Assembly (NCBI RefSeq): GCF_004745635.1
Contig: NZ_SRLB01000045.1
Location: forward strand, 1-47,371
Source: Methylobacterium nonmethylotrophicum
GTDB lineage: Bacteria; Pseudomonadota; Alphaproteobacteria; Rhizobiales; Beijerinckiaceae
DNA: 47,371 bases
Direction of reading: 5' to 3'
In this document: positions 8,413 through 16,137 of the stretch, one piece after another
How the letters are laid out: each line of letters opens with the position of its first letter
Position numbering within the stretch: the stretch's first letter is position 1
Position numbers and translations under genes: made by a program
Notes under the pieces: generated by a model
The model's database searches: none
What the model was told of the DNA's origin: nothing
The model's input: the letters and a program-made list of their open reading frames with translations, nothing else

Positions 8413-9192
8413 ATGCGCCGCCTGATCGTCGTGGAGCCCGTCACCCGGGCGGCGCCGTGGGCGTTGCGCCTCGCCTGGCTGTCCCTCGCGGTGGTCGGGC
8501 TCGCGCTGCTCCTGGTGCGCGATCCCCGGGCCGAGACCGATGCGGCGCTCGCGGCGCTCGGCTCCGGGGTCGGCCTCGCGATGCTGGCGGTGCTGCTCGC
8601 CCTCGCGGCCTTCGTGCGGATCTGGCGCGAGGGCGCGCGGGGGCTCGGCATCGCGGTCGGCGGGCTCGTGCTCGCCGCCCTGGTCCTGGCCTACCCGGCC
8701 TTCATGGCGGCCCGCGGCGCGATGCTGCCGGCGCTCACCGATGTTTCGACCGATGTCGAGAACCCGCCCGCCTTCTCGCGCTCCCGCGCCGCCTGGGAGG
8801 CCCGGGGCCGGCGCCTGCCGCGCGATTCCAGCCCCGCCGCCCGGGCGCTCCAGCGCGAGGCCTACCCGCAGATCGCGCCCCTGACCCTCGATCTCGGGCC
8901 CGACGAGGCCTTCGCCCTCGCCATGAAGGCGGCGCAGAACCGCAAGTGGCAGGTGGTCGAATCCTACAAGCCCGGCGGCCGGATCGGGAACGGGCGCATC
9001 GAGGCGGTGGTGCGCTCGCGCCTGCTCGGGCTGCCCTACGACGTCACCGTGCGGCTGCACCCGCGGGCCGACGGCACCCGCATCGACGTGCGCTCCGCCA
9101 CCCGCTTCGGCGACCGTGATTTCGGCCAGAACGCCGACCACATCCGCGCCTACCTGGACGAGATCGGGAACTTGGCGTTGGCGGTGAAGTAG
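8413..9192 (+). CDS. DUF1499 membrane protein
   Basis: The protein has 259 residues from ATG 8413 (MRRLIVVEPVTRAAPWALRL); an upstream ATG at 8362 is less likely. Three hydrophobic segments lie at about 16-36, 45-66 and 75-96, followed by a soluble domain of the DUF1499 type: TDVENPPAF, YPQIAPLTL, ALAMKAAQNRKWQVV, VVRSRLLGLPYDVTVRLHP and RIDVRSATRFGDRDFGQN. The function of DUF1499 is unknown. The soluble domain probably faces the periplasm. It follows the acyl-CoA ligase by 138 bp and converges on the hydrolase gene, with a hairpin at 9196-9212. A second, quite different DUF1499 protein is encoded at 42180-42734. Confidence 0.85.
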   Translation: MRRLIVVEPVTRAAPWALRLAWLSLAVVGLALLLVRDPRAETDAALAALGSGVGLAMLAVLLALAAFVRIWREGARGLGIAVGGLVLAALVLAYPAFMAARGAMLPALTDVSTDVENPPAFSRSRAAWEARGRRLPRDSSPAARALQREAYPQIAPLTLDLGPDEAFALAMKAAQNRKWQVVESYKPGGRIGNGRIEAVVRSRLLGLPYDVTVRLHPRADGTRIDVRSATRFGDRDFGQNADHIRAYLDEIGNLALAVK

Positions 9193-9195
9193 GAA

Positions 9196-9212
9196 GCCGG
9201 CCTCAGGCCGGC
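9196..9212. terminator. Bidirectional hairpin between convergent genes
   Basis: GCCGGCCT and AGGCCGGC flank a single C in the 10-bp gap between the DUF1499 gene and the MBL gene and overlap the MBL stop codon. There is no T-tract, so terminator function is inferred from the convergent setting. Confidence 0.45.
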
Positions 9213-10117
9213 CGGTACTCGGAATCGAGCGCCGGCGGCCCGTCGGTCGCGACGCGGCCGCGCGCGACCAGATCCTCCAGGTGGGCGAAGACCGAGAGGG
9301 CGGCGGCGGGGTGGAGCCGCGGGTCGATCCCGGCATAGAGCGCGGCGACGATGCCCGGGATCGTGCGCTCGCCTCCGGCCAGCCGCTCGAGGATCCCGGT
9401 CTCGCGGGCGCGGCGATGGGTGAGGAGCCCGCGCACGAAGCGCTGCGGCTCCCGCACCGGCCCGCCATGGCCCGGCCAGTACACGGTCTCGGGCCGGTCG
9501 CGCAGCCTGTCGAGGGAGGCCATGTAGGCCCCCATCGCGCCGTCCGGCGGCGCCACGATGCTGGTCGACCACGCCATGACGTGGTCGCCCGAGAACAGGG
9601 TCGCCTCCTCGGGCAGCGCGAAGGCGAGGTGGTTCATGGTGTGGCCCGGCGTGGCGAGCGCCGTCAGGGTCCAGCCCGGGCCCGCGACGCTCTCGCCCTC
9701 TGCCAGCTCCCGGTCCGGCCGGTGGTCGCCGTCGCCCGCCGCGTCGAGGCGCCCCTGCTCGGCGCCGCGGACGGCGCGGGCCGGCCGGTGCAGGCCGCAG
9801 CCGAGGATCGGCGCCCCGGTCGCTGCTTTCAGCGGGCGGGCGCCCGGCGAGTGGTCGCGGTGGGTGTGGGTGACGAGGATCGCCTCGACGCTCTCGCCAT
9901 CGAGCGCCGCGAGCAGGGCCGCCCGGTGCGCCGGGTGGTCCGGGCCGGGATCGATCACCGCCACGCGGCCGCGCCCGACGATGTAGGTGCAGGTGCCGCT
10001 CTGGGTGAAGGGCCCGGCATTCGGGCAGACCAGACGGCGGATCAGCGGCGACACCGCCTCGACCCGACCGCTCTCCGGGGCTTCGCGCAGGAAGACGGGC
10101 TCCTCAGACTCGCTCAA
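9203..10117 (-). CDS. Metallo-beta-lactamase-fold hydrolase (LACTB2-like)
   Basis: The protein has 304 residues if translation starts at TTG 10115-10117 (LSESEEPVFLREAPES), which has GGGAGG 4 bp upstream. The frame extends upstream to 10489, but that part has no family resemblance and no site. The MBL metal motif THTHRDH is at 83-89. Further ligands are expected in GHTMNHLAF and FSGDHVM, and a C-terminal winged-helix-like tail (VFAHLEDLVARGRV) matches the LACTB2 group. Such proteins are hydrolases of thioesters or nucleic acid, and the substrate here is unknown. It is cytosolic. A tiny membrane ORF lies 101 bp upstream in the same direction. Confidence 0.85.
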   Translation of the reverse strand: MSESEEPVFLREAPESGRVEAVSPLIRRLVCPNAGPFTQSGTCTYIVGRGRVAVIDPGPDHPAHRAALLAALDGESVEAILVTHTHRDHSPGARPLKAATGAPILGCGLHRPARAVRGAEQGRLDAAGDGDHRPDRELAEGESVAGPGWTLTALATPGHTMNHLAFALPEEATLFSGDHVMAWSTSIVAPPDGAMGAYMASLDRLRDRPETVYWPGHGGPVREPQRFVRGLLTHRRARETGILERLAGGERTIPGIVAALYAGIDPRLHPAAALSVFAHLEDLVARGRVATDGPPALDSEYRPA

Positions 10118-10218
10118 CCGACCGGCCTCCCGACGCGCCCCTCGCGACCCGTCCGGGTTAGCGGCCGCGATCCACCCTGTCGAGGGCCGTCGCCCGAGCG
10201 ACGCGATCCGCGACAGCG

Positions 10219-10332
10219 TCAGCCAGCGAGCCAGGCCCAGCACAGGAGACCGGCGAAGAACACGCCGGAACTCAGGAACACGGCCGCGACTTCGCGGTAA
10301 CGGAGCAGACGGTTCTCGAGCGCGGGCGACAT
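10219..10332 (-). CDS. 37-residue single-span membrane ORF
   Basis: An ATG at 10330-10332 opens a 38-codon frame ending in TGA. The peptide begins MSPALENRLLRYREVAA and continues with a hydrophobic stretch (about residues 15-36) ending CWAWLAG, which would make one membrane helix with a charged, cytoplasmic N terminus. Codon use matches local genes (C or G at nearly all third positions). The ribosome site is poor. It precedes the MBL hydrolase gene in the same direction, so co-transcription is possible. I know no family for it. Confidence 0.45.
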   Translation of the reverse strand: MSPALENRLLRYREVAAVFLSSGVFFAGLLCWAWLAG

Positions 10333-10569
10333 GGCAGGCAGCGGCAGGGCGGGAGGAGCGGGACGGAAAGGCTATGGGGACGGGCAGACGTGAAGCCGGT
10401 CGGGCTTGATCTGCCTGACGGTGCGGATCAGTGAGGGTCCGTACCGGCGAGGACGGGATACTTTCGTCATGCCGGACCGCGAAGCGCAAGCGTCACGACG
10501 GCCCGGGCGGGTGGAAGGCCGCCCCTGTCTCCGGCCCGCAACAGGCACCGGCAGCGGCCACGCCCTCCG

Positions 10570-11553
10570 TCAGCGGAACGGCGAGGGCGACACGACCCGG
10601 ACCGGCGCGAAGCTCGCGTCGCTGACGACCTCGGAGAAACCCGTCGCCCGGGCGGCATAGCGCAGGCGCACGAACTCGCCCCGGCCCTCGGCGGCGAGAG
10701 AGCGGCGGAACTCGGCCCGGACGCGCTCCAGGCGACTCACGTCGAGGGTGCGGTCGAGCGCACGCCGCTCGTTCGCCGAGAGCATCGCGGCGTGGCGGAA
10801 ATCGACGAAGCGGGCCTCCCCGGCCCGGTCGCGGCCGGCAAAGACCTTCGCGCCGGAGGCGCCCGCCACCGCGTCGCCGGGCCGGAGGGTCGCGTCCCGC
10901 AGGAGCAGCCGGGCGTAGCCGCCTTGGCCGGGCTGGCACGAGCAGCTCCGCACCTGCCGCTTGCGATAGGTGAAGGCGGCGGCGAGGCTGCGGTAGGGCC
11001 GTCCGTCGAGATCGACCGCCCGGTCGAGCTCCTCGCCCGCCCGCACGGTGTAGAGGGCGGTCTCGGCCCCCGGGCAGGCCGCGGCGCAGGCCTGCCCGAG
11101 CGCCGGCTGGGCGCCCTGCCCGTCGAGATTGGCGAGGGGAAACGCGTAGCCGTCGCAGGTGCGCACGCAGACGGCGCGGTCGTAGCTGCCGGCGAAGCCC
11201 CCGGGTTCCCGGGCCGGGCGGGACTCCAGGCCGGCCGGCGGGGATGCGGTCCGGCGCGGCGCAGGCGTCACCCAGCGCGCCCGCTCGACCGTGGCCTGGT
11301 CCGGCCTGCTCGTCCAGCGCGCCCGACGCTCCCGCAGGGCCGGCTGTGGCTGCGGCGCCCGCGCCGGCAGCCCGAGGCTGCGCGGCACGTCGCCGAGCAG
11401 GAAGTTGAGCACCCCGGCATCGTCCGCGGCGTGCACCAACGTGGTGCCGGCTCCGACGCCTCCGAGGCCGAGCAGCATGCCGAGCGCCAGCATGCGGACG
11501 AGGGTTCGCGCCTGGGCGCCGCCGGGCGGCCTCGCGGTCATGGGGAATGTCAC
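10570..11553 (-). CDS. Exported DUF2865 protein
   Basis: The protein has 327 residues from GTG 11551-11553, with GAGG 8 bp upstream; an ATG four codons further in is an alternative. A hydrophobic signal (about 17-43, LVRMLALGMLLGLGGVGAGTTLVHA) directs export. The DUF2865 core is recognised by AVCVRTCDGYAFPLANL, ACAAACPGAETALY, DLDGRPYRSLAAAFTYRK and SCSCQ, with cysteine pairs probably forming disulfides. The N-terminal third after the signal is Pro/Arg-rich and low in complexity, and the C-terminal tail is variable. DUF2865 is common in Rhizobiales and has no known function. The gene stands alone. Confidence 0.8.
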   Translation of the reverse strand: MTFPMTARPPGGAQARTLVRMLALGMLLGLGGVGAGTTLVHAADDAGVLNFLLGDVPRSLGLPARAPQPQPALRERRARWTSRPDQATVERARWVTPAPRRTASPPAGLESRPAREPGGFAGSYDRAVCVRTCDGYAFPLANLDGQGAQPALGQACAAACPGAETALYTVRAGEELDRAVDLDGRPYRSLAAAFTYRKRQVRSCSCQPGQGGYARLLLRDATLRPGDAVAGASGAKVFAGRDRAGEARFVDFRHAAMLSANERRALDRTLDVSRLERVRAEFRRSLAAEGRGEFVRLRYAARATGFSEVVSDASFAPVRVVSPSPFR

Positions 11554-11708
11554 GGGGATGCCTCACCGAAGGTTAAGGCCAATTAACGGAACGCCCCGGA
11601 CCGAAGCAACTGCGGAGAATCGCTGAGATAACAACTTCATGACTCGGATCCCGGGCGCGGGCGATTCGCCGGTCCGACGCTCCGCCGTGCCGGCCTTCGA
11701 GACGTCCG

Positions 11709-11746
11709 CTCGCCCTCCAGGCTCCGACTCGCCCTCCAGGCTCTGA
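11709..11746. repeat. 19-bp direct repeat, two tandem copies
   Basis: CTCGCCCTCCAGGCTCCGA (11709-11727) is repeated at 11728-11746 with one change. It lies in the 275-bp gap between the DUF2865 gene and the CsbD-like gene, about 80 bp before the latter. It could be slippage or part of a promoter. Otherwise I see nothing in this gap. Confidence 0.6.
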
Positions 11747-11828
11747 CAAATGGTGGCCATTCGGCCCTCCGGCGCGTTGTCAGGCTGAAGGCGGCGGCAG
11801 CGGACCGCGCGCCAGGAGGAGAGTCGCG

Positions 11829-12170
11829 ATGGATTCCGATCGAATCACCGGCGCGGGCAGGGAGCTCGGCGGCAAGGCGCAGCAGCGGATCGGCGAGTGG
11901 ACGGGCGATGCCGGCACCCAGGCCCAGGGCTTCGCGGACCAGGCGACGGGAGCGGCCCGCAACGCCTATGGCCAGGCCAAGGACGCGGTGCGCGGCCTCG
12001 CCGACGCCGCGCCCGATTACGCCGACCAGGCCCGCGAGGCCGGGCGCCATTATTACGAGCGCGGGAACCGGGCGGTCGCCCGCCAGGTCGGCGACCAGCA
12101 CCTCGCCGCCCTGCTGGTCGCGGGCGCGGTCGGCTACCTGTTCGGCTGGCTGATCCACGGCCGGCACTGA
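11829..12170 (+). CDS. CsbD-like stress protein with C-terminal membrane anchor
   Basis: The protein has 113 residues, with GAGGAGA before ATG 11829. The N-terminal half (DRITGAGRELGGKAQQRIGEWTGD) is CsbD-like and continues as an Ala/Gly-rich amphipathic helix region (QAQGFADQATGAARNAYGQAKDAVRGL). A hydrophobic segment at about 92-110 (LAALLVAGAVGYLFGWLIHG) resembles the tail of DUF883/ElaB-type proteins. CsbD-family proteins are abundant in general-stress regulons (sigma-B in Bacillus, EcfG in alphaproteobacteria); membership in such a regulon is inference. It converges on the leftward five-gene run, with a strong hairpin between. Confidence 0.8.
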   Translation: MDSDRITGAGRELGGKAQQRIGEWTGDAGTQAQGFADQATGAARNAYGQAKDAVRGLADAAPDYADQAREAGRHYYERGNRAVARQVGDQHLAALLVAGAVGYLFGWLIHGRH

Positions 12171-12320
12171 CGGGACACGCGCGCTTTCCCCTCCGCAGTC
12201 GATCGCGGGTCTGCCCGGGATCGCAGCAAGGGGTGGTGAGGGGTTTGGGGGATCGACGATCCGATTTGGGAGTGGTGCCGCGTCTGGCGGTGCGGTGCCT
12301 CCTGCACACACCCCCTCCAA

Positions 12321-12376
12321 CTCCTCCCCACAGGCTTGAGCGATCTCGGGCGAGCCCGAGATCGCCTGGGGAGGAG
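12321..12376. terminator. Strong hairpin between convergent transcription units
   Basis: Perfect inner arms GCGATCTCGGGC/GCCCGAGATCGC with a GA loop are extended by an outer stem CTCCTCCCC...AGG/CCTGGGGAGGAG that has a 2-nt bulge. It lies between the CsbD-like gene (ends 12170) and the editing-protein gene (ends 12415), so it can serve both strands. There is no T-run. Confidence 0.65.
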
Positions 12377-12414
12377 AGGCGCCCGATCTCACAACGGATC
12401 AGGCGGACATCACA

Positions 12415-12951
12415 TCACTCCGCCGTCATCGCCTCTCCGTCCTCCGCCGCCGGCTCCGGCAGCGCCATCACCCGCGGCGGGTGCCCCGTCGCCTCGAGGA
12501 AGCGGATCAGGTCGCCGGGGGCGACCGCCGTGGTGGCGCCGTTGTGGAGCGGGTGGAAGTTGACCGGGTCGTGCGCCATCAGCCCGGCATCGAGCACCAC
12601 GTTGACCGTGCCCTCGCGGTCGTTGATCAGCCCGAAGGGCGTCACCGAGCCGGGTCGAACCCCGAGCCGCTCGTAGAGCAGCTCGGCCGAGCCGAAGGAG
12701 AAGCGGCCGGTGGCGCCGAGGGGTCCGTGCAGGCGCTTGAGGTCGATGCGCGCCTCGGCCTCGGCGACGACCAGGAACAGGCGGCCGCGCTTGTCCTTCA
12801 GGAAGAGGTTCTTCGAGTGGCCGCCCGGCATCGCCGCCTTGAGGTCGCGGGATTCCGCCACCGTATGCACGGGGACGTGCTTCACGGTGGCGTGAGCGAT
12901 GCCGAGCCGGTCGAGGAAGGCGAACAGCTCCTCCGGGGTCGAAGGACTCAT
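12415..12951 (-). CDS. YbaK/ProX-type prolyl-tRNA editing protein
   Basis: This 178-residue single-domain protein of the YbaK/INS-like superfamily carries AHATVKHVPVHTVAES, GGHSKNLFLKDKRGRLFLVVAEAEARIDLKRL, SFGSAELLYERLGVRPGSVTPFGLIND and NFHPLHNGATTAV. The conserved lysine (about residue 47, HSKNLF) and the GSVTPFGL loop fit the freestanding ProX/PrdX branch, which deacylates Ala-tRNA(Pro) or a similarly mischarged tRNA in trans. It starts 10 bp after the dehydratase stop, so it is the last gene of the leftward run. The pairing with amino-acid catabolic genes is probably coincidental, but co-transcription is likely. Confidence 0.85.
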   Translation of the reverse strand: MSPSTPEELFAFLDRLGIAHATVKHVPVHTVAESRDLKAAMPGGHSKNLFLKDKRGRLFLVVAEAEARIDLKRLHGPLGATGRFSFGSAELLYERLGVRPGSVTPFGLINDREGTVNVVLDAGLMAHDPVNFHPLHNGATTAVAPGDLIRFLEATGHPPRVMALPEPAAEDGEAMTAE

Positions 12952-12961
12952 GCGGGCTGGC

Positions 12962-13918
12962 TCATGCGGCGAGATGGCGGGCGAGCGCCGCCGGGTCGAC
13001 GTTGCCGCCCGACAGGATCACGCCGACGCGCTTGCCCTTGACCTCTACCGCCCCCTCGAAGGCCGCCGCCGCCGCGAGGCAGCCGGTCGGCTCGACCACG
13101 AGCTTCATCCGCTCGACGAAGAACCGCATGGCGGAGACGAGCTGGGCGTCCGTGGCGGTCACGATGCCGGCCGCGTCCCGCTGGATGATCGGGAAGGTGT
13201 GCCGGCCGAGATGCGTGGTAAGCGCCCCGTCGGCGATCGAGACCGGCACCGGGATGCGCACGACCTCGCCCTTGGCCAGCGATTGCTGGCCGTCATTGCC
13301 GGCCTCGGGCTCGACGCCCCAGATCTCCACTCCCGGCGAGAGGGCGCGCGCCGCCAGGCACGAGCCGGCGAGAAGCCCGCCGCCGCCGAGGCAGACGAGC
13401 AGCACGTCGAGGGGGCCGACCTCCTCGATCAGCTCCTTCACGGCCGTGCCCTGGCCGGCGATCACGTCCGGGTGGTCGTAAGGCGGGATCATCGACAGGC
13501 CGCGCTCCTCGGCGAGCCGGTGGCTCACCGCCTCGCGGTCCTCCTTGTAGCGGTCGTACACCACGATCTCGGCGCCGTAGCCGCGGGTGGCCGCGACCTT
13601 GATGGCCGGCGCGTCGTGCGGCATCACGATCACGGTCGGCACAGTCTGAAGGGCTCCCGCATAGGCGATGGCCTGGGCGTGGTTGCCGGACGAGAAGGCC
13701 AGCACCCCGCGCCGGCGCTGCTCGGGCGAGAGCGCCGCGATGGCGTTGCAGGCACCCCGGAACTTGAAGGCGCCGGCGCGCTGCAGCGGCTCGGCCTTGA
13801 AGAACAGCGTGGCGCCCGTCCGCGCGTCGGCGGTGCGGGAGGTGAGCACCGGGGTCCGGTGGGCGATGCCGCGGATGCGCTCCGCGGCGGCCTCGACATC
13901 GGCGAACGTGACGCTCAT
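12962..13918 (-). CDS. Threonine/serine dehydratase (PLP fold type II)
   Basis: The protein has 318 residues from ATG 13916-13918, which overlaps the TGA of the upstream hydratase gene by 1 bp (TGATG), indicating coupled translation. Lys52 in GAFKFRGA is the expected PLP lysine. SSGNHAQA (76-83) and LGGGGLLAG bind substrate and cofactor phosphate. The C terminus lacks an ACT regulatory domain, so this is the short catabolic type: threonine ammonia-lyase, serine dehydratase/racemase or hydroxyaspartate ammonia-lyase. It would release ammonia and give 2-oxobutyrate or pyruvate. The exact substrate cannot be assigned. Confidence 0.88.
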   Translation of the reverse strand: MSVTFADVEAAAERIRGIAHRTPVLTSRTADARTGATLFFKAEPLQRAGAFKFRGACNAIAALSPEQRRRGVLAFSSGNHAQAIAYAGALQTVPTVIVMPHDAPAIKVAATRGYGAEIVVYDRYKEDREAVSHRLAEERGLSMIPPYDHPDVIAGQGTAVKELIEEVGPLDVLLVCLGGGGLLAGSCLAARALSPGVEIWGVEPEAGNDGQQSLAKGEVVRIPVPVSIADGALTTHLGRHTFPIIQRDAAGIVTATDAQLVSAMRFFVERMKLVVEPTGCLAAAAAFEGAVEVKGKRVGVILSGGNVDPAALARHLAA

Positions 13919-14691
13919 CAGCGGTTCTCGAAGTTGGGTTTGCGCTTCTCGACGAAGGCTTTCATGCCTTCCTTCTGGTCGTGGGTGGCGAACAGGCCGT
14001 AGAACACCCGGCGCTCGTAGCGGATGCCCTCGGTCAGCGTCGTCTCGAAGGCGCGGTCGACGCTCTCCTTGGCGACCATCACGGAGGGCAGGGACATCGA
14101 CGCGATGGTCTCGGCGGCCCTCAATGCCTCGCCGAGGAGATCGGCCGCCGGCACCACCCGGGCGACGAGGCCGGAGCGCTCGGCCTCGGCCGCGTCCATC
14201 ATCCGGCCGGTGAGGCAGAGGTCCATCGCCTTGGCCTTGCCGACCGCCCGGGTCAGGCGCTGGGTGCCGCCGGCGCCGGGGATGACGCCGAGCTTGATCT
14301 CGGGCTGGCCGAACTTCGCGGTGTCGGCGGCCACGATGAAGTCGCACATCAGCGCCAGCTCGCAGCCGCCGCCGAGGGCGTAGCCCGCCACTGCCGCGAT
14401 GATCGGCTTGCGCCGCCGGCCGACCTTGTCCCACTCGCCGAACGGGTCGGCCATGAAGAATTCCGGATGGGTGCGGTCCTGCATCTCGCGGATGTCGGCG
14501 CCGGCGGCGAAAGCCTTCTCGGAGCCGGTGATGACGATGCAGCCGATGCCGTCGTCGCGCTCGTAGCCGTCGAGGGCGTGGTTCAGCTCGGCGATGAGCG
14601 CGTTGCACAGGGCGTTGAGCGCCGCCGGCCGGTGCAGGGTGATGAGCGCCACCCGCCCGCGCGTCTCGACCCGGATGTTCTCGTACTCCAC
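13918..14691 (-). CDS. Enoyl-CoA hydratase (crotonase)
   Basis: I choose GTG 14689-14691 as start (257 residues, (M)EYENIRVETRGRVALITLHRP), since AGCGGGAGGAAC lies 6 bp upstream and crotonases of this group usually begin with M-A-Y-E-N. An ATG six codons upstream (14709) would place that site inside the gene. Both catalytic glutamates are present, in GYALGGGCELAL and FGQPEIKLGVIPGAGGTQRL, as in mitochondrial short-chain hydratase. The end AFVEKRKPNFENR is also canonical. It hydrates trans-2-enoyl-CoA in beta-oxidation or branched-chain amino-acid breakdown. It is coupled to the dehydratase gene and lies 77 bp downstream of the PAP2 gene. Confidence 0.92.
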   Translation of the reverse strand: MEYENIRVETRGRVALITLHRPAALNALCNALIAELNHALDGYERDDGIGCIVITGSEKAFAAGADIREMQDRTHPEFFMADPFGEWDKVGRRRKPIIAAVAGYALGGGCELALMCDFIVAADTAKFGQPEIKLGVIPGAGGTQRLTRAVGKAKAMDLCLTGRMMDAAEAERSGLVARVVPAADLLGEALRAAETIASMSLPSVMVAKESVDRAFETTLTEGIRYERRVFYGLFATHDQKEGMKAFVEKRKPNFENR

Positions 14692-14768
14692 GGCGTTCCT
14701 CCCGCTCATCTCAGCCCTTGGCTAGGGGAGGGCGGGGCCGCGCGCAAGCGCCCGCGCGACGAGCGCCT

Positions 14769-15515
14769 TCAGGCCGGCGGCGGGGGATCCGGCGCCTCGA
14801 CCACGTCCTGGCGCTGGAGCTGGAGGGCGACGAACCAGCATAGCGACGCCCAGGCGGCGCCGACGCACCAGCCGGCCAGCACGTCGCTCGGCCAGTGGAC
14901 GCCGAGATAGACCCGGCTCGCCCCGACCAGCAGCGTCGTGACGACGCCGAGCCCCATCACGAAGGCCTTGACCTTGCGCGAGCGCTCGACCCGGGCGAGC
15001 AGGATCGCTAGCGTCAGGTAGGCGATCGCCGACAGCATGGCGTGGCCGCTCGGAAAGCTCGCCGTGAAGGTCTCCATGCCGTGGGGCACGAGGTCCGGCC
15101 GCGGCCGGCGGAAGAAGAGCTTCAGGCCGGTCGACAGCAATTCGCCGCCGCCGACCGCCACCACGACGAACAGGGCGGCGCGCCGGCGCGCCGTGACCGC
15201 GAGGTAGAGCACCACGCAGGCGGTGACGTAGACGATGCCGAACACGCTGCCGAAGGCGGTGATGTCGCGCATCGTCTCCGGCAGCCAGGACGGGCCGATC
15301 GGCTGGGCGAGGTCGCCGGGCACCCGCAGCGCCAGCAGCAGCCGGTCGTCGAAGCCGAACGACCCGCCCTCCCGGATCTCGTCGGCGAGCTTGAAGAACC
15401 CGAAGCCGAACAGGCTGACGGCGAGGAGCGAGGCCAGCGGCCCGATCTCGTTGAGGCGCAGGCGCCGCCACACCGCCGTGGCGTGGCGCCCGAAGGGGAT
15501 CGGCACCGTGCGCAT
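14769..15515 (-). CDS. PAP2-family membrane phosphatase
   Basis: The protein has 248 residues from ATG 15513-15515, overlapping the upstream gene's TGA by 1 bp. All three PAP2 signature blocks are present: KLFFRRPRP, FPSGHAML and SRVYLGVHWPSDVLAGW. Hydrophobic helices surround them (about six). Such enzymes dephosphorylate phosphatidic acid, PGP, undecaprenyl pyrophosphate or related lipid phosphates on the outer face of the inner membrane. Context does not fix the substrate. Residues after the last helix form a short Pro-rich cytosolic tail. Confidence 0.88.
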   Translation of the reverse strand: MRTVPIPFGRHATAVWRRLRLNEIGPLASLLAVSLFGFGFFKLADEIREGGSFGFDDRLLLALRVPGDLAQPIGPSWLPETMRDITAFGSVFGIVYVTACVVLYLAVTARRRAALFVVVAVGGGELLSTGLKLFFRRPRPDLVPHGMETFTASFPSGHAMLSAIAYLTLAILLARVERSRKVKAFVMGLGVVTTLLVGASRVYLGVHWPSDVLAGWCVGAAWASLCWFVALQLQRQDVVEAPDPPPPA

Positions 15516-16027
15516 CAGGCGCCCCCGAACGGGAAGCGCCCCCGCGCCTCCCATGGCCCGCCGAGGTAGCGCCAGATCAGGAGGCCGGTGCCGCGGATCT
15601 CCCGCGGCACGAAGGCGGCCTCGAGGTCGCGGTGGAGCGCCCGCGCCTCCTCGGGCGCAACCTTGTTCTGCACGGTGACGTGGGGCCGGAAGCCCTGCCG
15701 GTCCTGCGGCGTCAGCCAGGGCCCGAACGCGGCGGCGAGCCGCCCGCGCAGGGCCGACAGGCGGGCGGAGTCGAGCGCGTAGGCGACGCCGCGGCCGATG
15801 AAGCGCAAGCCCGTGACCGCCACCGGCATCACGCTCTCCGTCCGCACCTCCGCCGCCAGGGTCTCGGCGATCCCGCGTTCCTCCTCGCCCGGCAGGTGGT
15901 GGAAGAGCGTCACGTGGGCCGGGATCCGGTTGAGGCGTTCGGGGAAGTGGCGGCGGCGCTGGCCGTCGAACTCCGCGAAGGCGGCCTCGTCGAGCTCCAG
16001 GGTGAGGATCAGGGGGTTCTGCGACAT
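15515..16027 (-). CDS. 2'-5' RNA ligase-like (2H phosphoesterase) protein
   Basis: The protein has 170 residues from ATG 16025-16027. A TTG four codons upstream is possible, because GGGAGG directly abuts the ATG. The two HxT motifs of the 2H phosphoesterase fold are His38 (AHVTLF) and His116 (PHVTVQ), framed by ILTLELDEAAFAEFDGQRR and GRGVAYAL. Members of the family act on 2',3'-cyclic phosphates or 2'-5' linkages in RNA; the true substrate here is unknown. It is the first gene of the leftward run and is translationally coupled to the PAP2 gene. Confidence 0.85.
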   Translation of the reverse strand: MSQNPLILTLELDEAAFAEFDGQRRRHFPERLNRIPAHVTLFHHLPGEEERGIAETLAAEVRTESVMPVAVTGLRFIGRGVAYALDSARLSALRGRLAAAFGPWLTPQDRQGFRPHVTVQNKVAPEEARALHRDLEAAFVPREIRGTGLLIWRYLGGPWEARGRFPFGGA

Positions 16028-16137
16028 CCTCCCGGCCAAATGGCGCGGGCGGCCGGAATGGCCAGGGCCGTCGCGATGATCCGTCCCGATGATCCCTGCC
16101 GCTGTTCAGGCCGGTCCCGGCCCGCTACACGGCGCCC

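Noticed and set aside
11637..12392. 251-residue frame antisense to the CsbD-like gene
   Set aside because: It overlaps a well-supported small gene with a good ribosome site and translates the terminator hairpin and a direct repeat.
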